Origin: Bacillota bacterium
Lineage (GTDB): Bacteria; Bacillota_A; Clostridia; Peptostreptococcales; Anaerovoracaceae
Assembly: GCA_017457585.1 (NCBI GenBank)
Contig: JAFTHD010000103.1
Location: forward strand, 1-7,163
Direction: 5' to 3'
DNA: 7,163 nucleotides
The stretch's first letter is position 1; each line of letters starts with the position of its first letter. The position numbers and the translations under genes were made by a program. The notes below the pieces were generated by a model that did no database searches, was not told the DNA's origin, and saw nothing but the letters and a program-made list of their open reading frames with translations. Of the stretch, positions 1 to 5,394 are shown piece after piece.

Positions 1-481
1 AATTCTCTTCAGGATTGCTGCTCGTAACCCTCTGGTTGCCTCTCACCTTGTTAAGAGCATCTAAGAACTTGTTCTTATCAACGCCGAATCGCTTCAGAAT
101 ATTAGCTGATGGTGTCCCACTTTCGTCGAGAAAAGCAAGGTAGAAATGCTCCACGCTGACGTATTCGTCTGTCATCTTCTCAGCCTTTTTCTCGGCATCC
201 ATAAGCAGTTTCTGAAGTCGTCTCGAGGTGTAAAGGTTGTCCGCGCTTCCACTGCCGCTCACCTTCGGAATCTTGTCCAGTTCACGCTGGAGTGCGTCCT
301 CAAGATCGGAAGTTCTGACCTCCATGAAGTTTAGCAGTTTCGGGATAAGGCCTTCGTTTTGTCTCAAAAGCGCCAGGTGCAGGTGCTCACCATCAAGCTG
401 CTGGTGACCCTGCTCTATTGCAATGTTCTGGCTGTCCATTAGAGCGCTCTGGGCGTTCTGTGTGTATTTCTCAATGTTCAT
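1..481 (-). CDS. clpB: ATP-dependent chaperone ClpB, N-terminal part (3' end outside window)
   Basis: ClpB is the cytoplasmic AAA+ disaggregase that, with DnaK, threads aggregated proteins through a hexameric ring. Only the first 160 residues are in the window. They form the Clp N-terminal domain with its two pseudo-repeats: about residues 1-70 (starting MNIEKYTQNAQSALMDSQ and including GHQQLDGEHLHLALL) and about 78-145 (including DEYVSVEHFYLAFLDE and NILKRFGVDKNKF). The fragment ends at VRGNQRVTSSNPEEN, which in the family lies just before the first ATPase domain, so the Walker motifs are off the window. The ATG at 481-479 is chosen because AGGAGG lies 6 nt upstream and the sequence matches the family N-terminus. 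The gene has its own promoter and a CIRCE operator upstream, so heat-shock control by HrcA is expected. ClpC is less likely because the fragment follows the ClpB VRG-QRVTS-NPEE pattern. Confidence 0.95.
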   Translation of the reverse strand, partial: MNIEKYTQNAQSALMDSQNIAIEQGHQQLDGEHLHLALLRQNEGLIPKLLNFMEVRTSDLEDALQRELDKIPKVSGSGSADNLYTSRRLQKLLMDAEKKAEKMTDEYVSVEHFYLAFLDESGTPSANILKRFGVDKNKFLDALNKVRGNQRVTSSNPEEN

Positions 482-487
482 TAGCGT

Positions 488-493
488 CCTCCT
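488..493 (-). promoter_or_regulatory. Ribosome binding site of clpB
   Basis: A full AGGAGG lies 6 nt before the ATG at 481-479, within GAAGGAGGACGCTA. It fixes the clpB start, since the next in-frame ATG (codon 15) has no comparable site. Confidence 0.85.
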
Positions 494-551
494 TCTATGT
501 AAATCGTCATCGTTTTCATGGGTTATCTCCGTTTTCCCCCTATCTGATTTC

Positions 552-580
552 ATTTTAGTCCTGCCGAAATTGAAAGTCAA
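552..580 (-). promoter_or_regulatory. Sigma-A type promoter of clpB
   Basis: Read on the minus strand, a -35 box TTGACT (580-575) is followed after exactly 17 bp by a -10 box TAAAAT (557-552). Each differs from consensus by one base. The start of transcription should fall near 545, giving a leader of about 65 nt before the clpB ATG. The CIRCE operator lies 7 bp upstream of the -35 box. Confidence 0.8.
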
Positions 581-587
581 CAACTTT

Positions 588-614
588 TTAGCACTCATCT
601 CCAAAGAGTGCTAA
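588..614 (-). promoter_or_regulatory. CIRCE operator (HrcA binding site)
   Basis: TTAGCACTC, nine bases, GAGTGCTAA is a perfect match to the CIRCE consensus inverted repeat, the operator of the heat-shock repressor HrcA. It is symmetric; the strand given is that of clpB. It sits upstream of the best clpB promoter rather than in the transcribed leader, where most CIRCE elements are found. HrcA itself is not encoded here. Confidence 0.95.
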
Positions 615-644
615 CAAAATACACACTCAAGTATTCGTGGCACG

Positions 645-667
645 GAAAAAGGCAGCAACCTGCTGCC
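645..667 (-). terminator. Rho-independent terminator upstream of clpB
   Basis: On the minus strand GGCAGCA and TGCTGCC (667-661 and 657-651) form a perfect 7-bp GC-rich stem with a 3-nt loop, followed directly by TTTTT. It would stop minus-strand transcripts coming from the 668-1294 gap or from the propeller gene, and so insulates clpB. Confidence 0.75.
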
Positions 668-776
668 CTGTTTCGTCAACGTATTGCAAAATCATGTTAA
701 CACTAAAATAACACACTATTTTAGGATTTGCTGTGCATATCCTTCGTGTACTGCTGTTAGCGATTCTAACGTACAT

Positions 777-816
777 AAAAAAGTAACCGTTCATTCATCA
801 GCGTTTACGGTTACTT
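777..816 (-). terminator. Hairpin with T-run, probable terminator (minus strand)
   Basis: AAGTAACCGT and ACGGTTACTT (816-807 and 790-781) form a perfect 10-bp stem around a 16-nt loop. On the minus strand a run of six T follows, two of them inside the stem. The stem is only 40 percent GC and the loop is large, so it is weaker than the hairpin at 645-667. It is the first T-tailed perfect hairpin downstream of the propeller gene. Confidence 0.5.
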
Positions 817-1006
817 AATCGTTACTTCAGGCTGACCGTCCAGCGGCAGCACTTTTGTTATTGAACTTATATTATTGGTTTTAATTCAATGATTCTCGCT
901 TTAATCGCACAATTTGTTATTGTTTCTGAAAAAGGCAACGTGCTGCTTTTTTGCATACGCTGGAAACATTCAATTTACTGGCTTTGAAAACTGCCATTTA
1001 TTTTTA

Positions 1007-1158
1007 CGTTAACGAAGCATCATCATTTTCTGTACGAGAGACGATCCCCTGGAGCACTCCAACAGTTTAGTCCGATATTCCTCCCTCAAGTTTGGCAATG
1101 TTTTATAATTTCGCTCATTTTGTGCGATTACGTCCTTACCGCCTTCGCCTCGTTAACG
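1007..1158. repeat. 152-bp segment bounded by 12-bp inverted repeats
   Basis: CGTTAACGAAGC at 1007-1018 and GCCTCGTTAACG at 1147-1158 are inverted copies matching at 11 of 12 positions. Each contains the self-complementary CGTTAACG. They could be ends of a small mobile or structured element, or a closing stem of an RNA. No target-site duplication is obvious, and a chance pairing is not excluded. Confidence 0.3.
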
Positions 1159-1192
1159 CTCAAGTCCCAATACCCCTGTATTACGTTGCTTT

Positions 1193-1276
1193 TTCTTGAA
1201 ATTCAAGCTATATAGGCTGACCCACATTCTGCCTTTCCTGAAATTTAGGTTATATAGGCTACTCTGCACTCAGCCG
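1193..1276. repeat. Two-copy imperfect 42-bp tandem repeat with palindromic core
   Basis: The copies start at 1193 and 1235. They share TGAAATT, TATATAGGCT and more scattered matches, roughly three quarters of positions. Copy 1 contains the perfect palindrome CTTGAAATTCAAG (1195-1207). Copy 2 has CCTGAAATTTAGG at the same place (1237-1249), where the outer pairs change together (C-G in place of T-A), so most of the pairing is kept. It lies just downstream of the propeller stop codon. Confidence 0.6.
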
Positions 1277-1294
1277 ACCGCGACAAATAGTGCT

Positions 1295-3505
1295 CTACTT
1301 CACATCAAAACTTTCGATATGATCGTCATCGCAGATGACGTATATGTAGCTGCCGATTGATACGCACCTGCTGACATATTCGGTCGCCATGTAGTCATAA
1401 GGAACTTCTATGCTGCCGTCTGCAGTTACGACGAGCACGCCGTTTTTGGCCGCTTCTTCTTCGTATATATCATCTGCCCCATCGTCCTCAATTACATCGA
1501 CATCGGTAACTTCTGATTCCTCGTAGTTCCATATAGTGTACGGCAGTGCAAGGTAATTGACCTCATGATCTGACAGGAGCGCTTTATGATTGTACTGCAC
1601 CTCACTATCCATCCCTACGAACTCTCTGCTATCCGCAACTTTTGGTTCGGACGGGTTGCTCACATCAAAGAGGGTAAGCTTCAGTCCGTTCGTCGCTTCG
1701 CCGAATTCGGTGCCTTCTGTCGAGAATCCAATTCCGAGCAGATGGTCTGCATCCGTAGGTACAAGGAGGGTGGAGAATCCACTGATCTTCACGTGCCCCT
1801 CGATGACCGGTTCTGCAGGATTCGATAAATCTATGATGAATAGCGGATCTGTCTCTTCGTAGGTGATTACGTACGCCTTATCCTTGACGTACCTGACTGC
1901 TTTGATGCTCTCGTCTCTTGCAAAGCCTGAAACAGAGCCAACTTCCTTCATTTTTTCATTGAATATGAACAGTCCGTTTACTTCATTGTTGCCAGTGTTG
2001 TAGCTGGAAGCCACCTTAAAATATCCATCTTTTTCGTCCATGCTGAACTGATTGTTCACGTCTCCTGGTACTGTGGCAGAGCCAAGCGTTTTTATCTTGC
2101 CGTCTGCTATGGACACTTTGAGAATCTGGGTATTAAATCCGGCGCTGTAATCCGGCGACCCATTTCTCATGACAGCCTTAGATGATGTGATATAAAGGTT
2201 GGTGCCGTTGCAGTAGATCTCCTGAGAGCCTCCCAGTATGGCACTCGTCTTAATCGTCTTCTTTGCCGTATCACCGGTCGTAATGTCCATAAGGCCTACT
2301 ACCGTATAAACGGGGCTCTGCGGTTCAGGGAATGTCTTAATGGCCTCGAGCGGAATCCTCTCAATCTCACCATCAAAGCATATGTACGGGATATTCTTGT
2401 TTTTCTGGTATGTGTAGATGTAGTCGTTTGTAACAAGGCAGAGAGTATTCCCAATGAGCCTTGATGAAAGCACGGATCCTGTCTGGCTGTATTCCGTCAG
2501 CTTCTCAGGCTTCTCCGGATTTGAAATATCGTAGATGAACACGCATGTTGCGTCACTCCAGGACTCACCTGTAACGCTTTGGAATCTCTGTCGTTCGTCC
2601 ATGCCAATTAATACGAGCCTGTCATCCGCCAGATACATATCCTGTATGAACGTGCCTTCCTTGCTGCAATTGATGGCCGCAACCCTCTCTGTCACGCCCT
2701 CCTTCGCAGAGGCGATAATCACCTGATTTTCAACCATCGAGGTGAAATATATGTACTTGCCATCGGTCTTGACGATATCCGCTTCATCCACCCCTTCAAC
2801 CTGGGTGTACGTATCCGAATGCTCTGCTCCTCCGCCTTGACCGCCTCCTGTTCCAAGGTCACCTTCTCCTGCGGCGTCGTTCTTTGCTTCCCCCACGTCA
2901 GCATCATCCGCAGAAGCCAACGCGTCGCCCTGCATTAAAGTATAGCCGTCACCCGTCTCATCTCCAATCAGCAAATGCATCTGTCTGTCAAGCTGCTTGT
3001 CATTCTCGAAGGCGAACATGCCGTCGTCCGCTTCCAAAAGTGCGCCGGGTCCCATGTTCCTGACCGCGTTGGTAACAGGAACAAGCCCGATGACGAGCAC
3101 TGCGCAGGCTGCAAGTGCAAAGGCTGAACGTCTCCATCTCTTGCCTGCGCGAAGTTTCTGAAGGGTTGTCACGCCGTCATCTGTTGCGGTTGTCTTCTCC
3201 GCTTCAAGGCCGATTAAGTCTGCGCCCGCCTTCGTGCCGTCATCTGTTGCGGTTGTCTTCTCCGCTTCAAGGCCGATTAAGTCTGCGCCTGCCTTCACGC
3301 CCTCATCTGTTGCGGTTGCCTTCTCCGCTTCAAGGCCTGTTAAGTTTACGCTCACCTTCGCGCCGTCATTTATTGTAGTTGTCTTCTTCGCTTCCGCAGA
3401 ATCGAGCAGGCCGCGCATATTCTCTTCCGATAATGATTCCGGCGCTTTGATCCCGTCCTCATCAAACATCTTCTGTATGTATTCAAAATCTTTATCTCGT
3501 CTCAT
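1295..3505 (-). CDS. Membrane-anchored beta-propeller protein, probable sensor/anti-sigma partner of the adjacent ECF sigma factor
   Basis: This 736-residue protein belongs to the secreted beta-propeller domain family (Beta_propel, distantly WD40-like). The family hallmark QVEGVDEADIVKTDG is at about 235-249, and blades such as FIYDISNPEKPEKL, LFIIDLSNPAEPVIEG and LTLFDVSNPSEPKVAD run to the C-terminus. Residues 1-38 hold a short charged segment with PESLSEENMRGLL. Residues 39-115 are about 3.6 copies of a 21-residue repeat. KRWRR (122-126) then precedes one hydrophobic span at about 127-147, so the N-terminus should be inside and the propeller outside. A Gly-rich linker (about 213-227) and a strongly acidic insert near the C-terminus are visible. 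The ATG overlaps the sigma stop codon (ATGA), implying translational coupling. The role as anti-sigma factor or sensor is inferred from this pairing and topology. The propeller ligand is unknown, and no enzyme active site is recognised. Confidence 0.85.
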   Translation of the reverse strand: MRRDKDFEYIQKMFDEDGIKAPESLSEENMRGLLDSAEAKKTTTINDGAKVSVNLTGLEAEKATATDEGVKAGADLIGLEAEKTTATDDGTKAGADLIGLEAEKTTATDDGVTTLQKLRAGKRWRRSAFALAACAVLVIGLVPVTNAVRNMGPGALLEADDGMFAFENDKQLDRQMHLLIGDETGDGYTLMQGDALASADDADVGEAKNDAAGEGDLGTGGGQGGGAEHSDTYTQVEGVDEADIVKTDGKYIYFTSMVENQVIIASAKEGVTERVAAINCSKEGTFIQDMYLADDRLVLIGMDERQRFQSVTGESWSDATCVFIYDISNPEKPEKLTEYSQTGSVLSSRLIGNTLCLVTNDYIYTYQKNKNIPYICFDGEIERIPLEAIKTFPEPQSPVYTVVGLMDITTGDTAKKTIKTSAILGGSQEIYCNGTNLYITSSKAVMRNGSPDYSAGFNTQILKVSIADGKIKTLGSATVPGDVNNQFSMDEKDGYFKVASSYNTGNNEVNGLFIFNEKMKEVGSVSGFARDESIKAVRYVKDKAYVITYEETDPLFIIDLSNPAEPVIEGHVKISGFSTLLVPTDADHLLGIGFSTEGTEFGEATNGLKLTLFDVSNPSEPKVADSREFVGMDSEVQYNHKALLSDHEVNYLALPYTIWNYEESEVTDVDVIEDDGADDIYEEEAAKNGVLVVTADGSIEVPYDYMATEYVSRCVSIGSYIYVICDDDHIESFDVK
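3171..3400 (-). repeat. 63-bp in-frame tandem repeat, about 3.6 copies, inside the propeller gene
   Basis: Equivalent positions recur at 3181, 3244, 3307 and 3370, an exact 63-bp (21-codon) period. The two copies nearest the membrane segment are identical over 54 bp (3173-3226 and 3236-3289). The third is diverged and the fourth strongly so. The encoded unit resembles AEKTTATDDGTKAGADLIGL plus one Glu. Because the period is a multiple of three, gain or loss of a copy would keep the frame and change only the length of the cytoplasmic juxtamembrane linker. Confidence 0.92.
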
Positions 3506-4011
3506 GACAGATACCCCCTCAGCTTCTTAAGACTCCTGGACAGGCTGGATCTTACCGAGCCCGCAGTTTTCCCCGTAATATCCGCTATCTCATTGCTCTT
3601 AAAACCGCTTATAAACGACAGCAACACGATGTTTCTCTCATCGTCTGTAAGCCTTGATAATGCTTCGTTCAAGATCATATCGTCTATTTGCGATGTACTT
3701 TCTTCGGCCTGTTCGGGAACTGACTCCAGATCAGCTTCGTTCTTTCTGCCAATCTGTTCCTTGATTAGCCTTCCGCAGCAGCCCGACAAAATCCTGAAGA
3801 TCCACCCGGCAAAAGCCTTGTCATCTCGCAGGCTGCCAATCTGCTTCCACGCTGAAAGCACGCACTCAGAAACCGCATCCTCTGCATCGCTTTCATTTCT
3901 CAGCCTGTAGTAGGCGTAGCGGTAGAGCCTGTCCTTATATATCCCGTATAGGGTGCAAAATGAATCTTTGTCTCCACGTTTTGCATTTTGAATCAGTAAT
4001 GTCTCGTTCAT
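3502..4011 (-). CDS. ECF (RpoE-like) sigma factor, partner of the beta-propeller protein
   Basis: This 169-residue protein has the two-domain build of extracytoplasmic-function sigma factors. Region 2 is at about 10-85 (RLYRYAYYRLRNESDAEDAVSE, then KAFAGWIFRILSG), for core RNA polymerase and -10 recognition. A variable acidic linker is at about 90-115. Region 4 is at about 118-168 (LSRLTDDERNIVLLSFISGF, then a helix-turn-helix with NEIADITGKTAGSVRSSLSR), for -35 recognition. Length is typical of the class. The ATG at 4011 follows a GGGAGG four bases upstream. Its TGA overlaps the ATG of the propeller gene by ATGA, so both proteins are probably made in fixed proportion. That coupling is usual for sigma/anti-sigma pairs. 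The regulon is unknown; a cognate promoter could lie upstream (see the promoter candidate at 4047-4075). Confidence 0.92.
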   Translation of the reverse strand: MNETLLIQNAKRGDKDSFCTLYGIYKDRLYRYAYYRLRNESDAEDAVSECVLSAWKQIGSLRDDKAFAGWIFRILSGCCGRLIKEQIGRKNEADLESVPEQAEESTSQIDDMILNEALSRLTDDERNIVLLSFISGFKSNEIADITGKTAGSVRSSLSRSLKKLRGYLS

Positions 4012-4046
4012 TTCCCCTCCCTGTATGATGCACCTTACATATATTA

Positions 4047-4075
4047 AGTATCCGATAAAGGGAAAAGTGTTGCAA
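4047..4075 (-). promoter_or_regulatory. Candidate promoter of the second sigma module
   Basis: On the minus strand TTGCAA (4075-4070) and GATACT (4052-4047) are 17 bp apart, each matching the sigma-A consensus at four of six bases. Read one base on, TGCAAC with 16 bp to GATACT resembles an ECF -35 box (AAC core), but the -10 lacks the usual CGT. The start would fall near 4040, about 29 nt before the ATG. Whether sigma-A or the encoded sigma uses it is open. Confidence 0.45.
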
Positions 4076-4090
4076 GAAATTTATTTTTTC

Positions 4091-4120
4091 AAAAACAAAA
4101 GAGGCGCACTGCTGCGCCCC
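4091..4120 (-). terminator. Rho-independent terminator of the first sigma/anti-sigma operon
   Basis: On the minus strand GGGGCGCA, loop GCAG, TGCGCCTC forms an 8-bp stem with one G-U pair, followed by TTTTGTTTTTG. It starts 10 nt after the anti-sigma stop codon and separates the two sigma modules into different transcripts. Confidence 0.85.
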
Positions 4121-4130
4121 GTTTTGCGTC

Positions 4131-4859
4131 TTATTCAGCTTCCCAGATAAGCGTTGAGTTCTTTTCCAGTTCCGCTATCTTTTCTATATTGGCCTTCCTG
4201 TAATTGGCTGCCCCCTCTTCTTCGCTATCCGCAGGTTCGCCCTCATTCCAGAAAACATTCTTTCGCCTGCTGTCGCCACTCAGTTTCTTTGCATACTCTT
4301 CCGTGAGATAGTAGACTTTTTTGTAATTGTCACCGTACTTATCGTCATTCATATGATAAATCTCAATCGGCTTAGCCTCTGTCCTGTGGCTCTGGTAGAC
4401 GGTGGTCGTCAGATATACGAACTCTACGTCAGGGTCAGGAGAATCAAACCCGTAGGAACAGTAATAACCGCTGGCGGTCTTTATGGTATCTCCTTCCACA
4501 TATATGCCGCTCTCCTCATAGGTCATATAGCTTTCGTTTATGGCTATGAAATAGAAGGCTGCTGCGAAAACCGCCGCCGCAATGCAGGCAGTAACTGCGA
4601 TCGTTATCACTCTTCTGACGTTCAACTTCCGCCTGAGTCCCTCAAAGAGTTTCTTATCTGCTTCCCGGACCTTACCCACCTCTTCGTAGGTCTCCGGCTG
4701 CTCCTCTTCTGCCACGCTTTTCATCAGGTCGTGGTATTCCCTGCACTCTTTGCAGGTCTGTATGTGCTCCTCAAAAATTTTCCTGCTGTCATCTGAAAGC
4801 ACGTCGTCTACATACAGGGGCATGATATCCCTTATAACGTTACATGTGATCTTGCTCAT
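4131..4859 (-). CDS. Zinc-finger anti-sigma factor, single-pass membrane protein
   Basis: This 242-residue protein is the probable inhibitor of the ECF sigma factor encoded just upstream. Residues 1-45 are a zf-HC2/ZAS-type anti-sigma domain. C6 and H32-x3-C36-x2-C39 (within EEHIQTCKECREY) supply the usual zinc ligands, and the DIMPLYVDDVLSDD stretch is typical of this class in Firmicutes. A charged linker (about 50-83) leads to one hydrophobic membrane helix at about 84-107. The remaining 135 residues should lie outside the membrane and match no family I recognise; they are rich in Tyr, Glu and Lys and could be the sensing domain. Its ATG overlaps the sigma TGA (ATGA), so the pair is translationally coupled. 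The anti-sigma assignment is strong from motif plus context; the signal is unknown. Confidence 0.9.
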   Translation of the reverse strand: MSKITCNVIRDIMPLYVDDVLSDDSRKIFEEHIQTCKECREYHDLMKSVAEEEQPETYEEVGKVREADKKLFEGLRRKLNVRRVITIAVTACIAAAVFAAAFYFIAINESYMTYEESGIYVEGDTIKTASGYYCSYGFDSPDPDVEFVYLTTTVYQSHRTEAKPIEIYHMNDDKYGDNYKKVYYLTEEYAKKLSGDSRRKNVFWNEGEPADSEEEGAANYRKANIEKIAELEKNSTLIWEAE

Positions 4860-5329
4860 TTTTCCAGTTCCTCCTGTATCTTCAGCCTGGCCCTGTGGTA
4901 CGTCACCCTGGCCCAGCTGCTGCTCTTACCGAACAACTCTCCAATGTCTTCAAAGGACAGTCCTGCAAAGGCTCTCAGCGAGAACACTTCCTTGTACGGT
5001 TCCTTAAGGCTGTGCAGCGTAAAGTGTGCCGCTCTCGCCATCTCCTCGTTTATGTAGATGTTCTCTGCAGACTGACTCTCGCCTTCGCAGCCTTCCGGCA
5101 GCTCACCGCGCTTCGCCATCTTTCTCCTGTGATCGAAGTATAGGTTCTTGGCTATCTGGCAAAGCCACACGCGAATGTCAGCCTCTCCCTTGTAGGTGTC
5201 TATCTTCTTAAGCGCTTTGAAGAAGGTTTCCTGTGTTATCTCTTCGGCCGTATGAGGATTCTTGGAAATGGACAGAATATACTTGTAGACGTGGGTGAAG
5301 TACTCCCTGTAAAGCTGTTCTATGTCCAT
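4856..5329 (-). CDS. ECF (RpoE-like) sigma factor, partner of the zinc-finger anti-sigma factor
   Basis: The protein has 157 residues from the ATG at 5329, which follows AAGGAGGT at 6 nt spacing. The frame is open further up to another ATG at 5413, but that one lies in the rplQ terminator and would add a tail with no sigma features. Region 2 is at about 6-70 (YREYFTHVYKYILSISKNPH, AEEITQETFFKALKKI, VWLCQIAKNLYFDHRRK). Region 4 is at about 108-156 (LKEPYKEVFSLRAFAGLSFE, then the helix-turn-helix DIGELFGKSSSWARVTYHRA). This is the normal ECF layout and length. It overlaps the anti-sigma gene by four bases. An ECF-type promoter candidate sits right upstream, so autoregulation is likely. The position directly after the ribosomal protein operon is not a usual one for a sigma gene, but a terminator separates them. 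Confidence 0.93.
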   Translation of the reverse strand: MDIEQLYREYFTHVYKYILSISKNPHTAEEITQETFFKALKKIDTYKGEADIRVWLCQIAKNLYFDHRRKMAKRGELPEGCEGESQSAENIYINEEMARAAHFTLHSLKEPYKEVFSLRAFAGLSFEDIGELFGKSSSWARVTYHRARLKIQEELEK

Positions 5330-5335
5330 TTTCTC

Positions 5336-5343
5336 ACCTCCTT
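5336..5343 (-). promoter_or_regulatory. Ribosome binding site that sets the start of the first sigma factor
   Basis: AAGGAGGT lies 6 nt before the ATG at 5329-5327. It is a near-perfect anti-16S match and decides against the longer frame beginning at 5413. Confidence 0.85.
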
Positions 5344-5350
5344 CACATAT

Positions 5351-5378
5351 AAGACGAACCGGCGTGAAATTCGTTACA
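5351..5378 (-). promoter_or_regulatory. Candidate ECF-sigma promoter of the first sigma/anti-sigma operon
   Basis: On the minus strand TGTAAC (5378-5373), a 16-bp spacer and CGTCTT (5356-5351) match the general ECF promoter pattern (an AAC-containing -35, about 16 bp, CGTC at -10). Transcription would start near 5344, almost on the ribosome binding site, giving a leader of only about 15 nt. This fits autoregulation by the encoded sigma factor. A good sigma-A promoter is not seen in the same gap. Confidence 0.6.
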
Positions 5379-5394
5379 GGTTTTTTTGCATGAT

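Larger units (their letters stand above)
668..1294. other. Long intergenic gap rich in repeats and hairpins, no convincing gene
   Basis: No open reading frame with a credible start, ribosome binding site or family resemblance is seen on either strand. Besides the hairpin at 777-816 it holds several elements. CTAAAATA-6 nt-TATTTTAG is at 703-724, nested in GCAAAATC/GATTTGC arms. A small GTTAG-5 nt-CTAAC hairpin is near 756-770. A weak, bulged, T-flanked hairpin lies near 929-952. Two oppositely placed CGTTAACG motifs are at 1007-1014 and 1151-1158. A 42-bp imperfect tandem repeat lies at 1193-1276. On the minus strand 1152-1012 is open for 47 codons between two TAA codons, but it has no start codon near its beginning. 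This could be a non-coding RNA locus, a small non-autonomous mobile or dispersed repeat, or the decayed remnant of a gene; the sequence alone does not decide. Confidence 0.6.

Noticed and set aside
565..581. Possible CtsR heptad operator near the clpB promoter (AGTCAAC preceded by a 3-nt spacer)
   Set aside because: Only one half-site is present; the expected second GGTCAAA-like heptad is CGAAATT, so no CtsR box is supported.
423..614. Plus-strand 63-codon frame with hydrophobic residues, overlapping the clpB start and CIRCE
   Set aside because: It is antisense to clpB and runs through its promoter and operator; its hydrophobicity comes from the reverse complement. No supporting start signal.
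829..1222. Direct repeat AGGCTGACC at 829-837 and 1214-1222 as a target-site duplication of an inserted element
   Set aside because: Nine bases about 385 bp apart without matching inverted ends just inside them; chance is a fair explanation.
668..1294. tmRNA, RNase P RNA, CRISPR array or tRNA in the long gap
   Set aside because: I found no CCA-ended acceptor stem, no RNase P core motifs and no regularly spaced identical repeats; the only tandem repeat has two imperfect copies.
1586..1862. Plus-strand frames of 80 and 90 codons inside the propeller gene
   Set aside because: Both overlap each other and a well-supported minus-strand coding sequence; they look like shadows.
3115..3530. Plus-strand open frames with repeated Leu/Arg/Ser-rich or Pro/Ser/Ala-rich units
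   Set aside because: They are antisense shadows of the 63-bp tandem repeat in the propeller gene, with no ribosome binding site or family resemblance.
4353..4796. Plus-strand 147-codon frame opposite the anti-sigma gene
   Set aside because: The minus strand carries recognisable zinc-finger and membrane features; the antisense frame has no recognisable domain.
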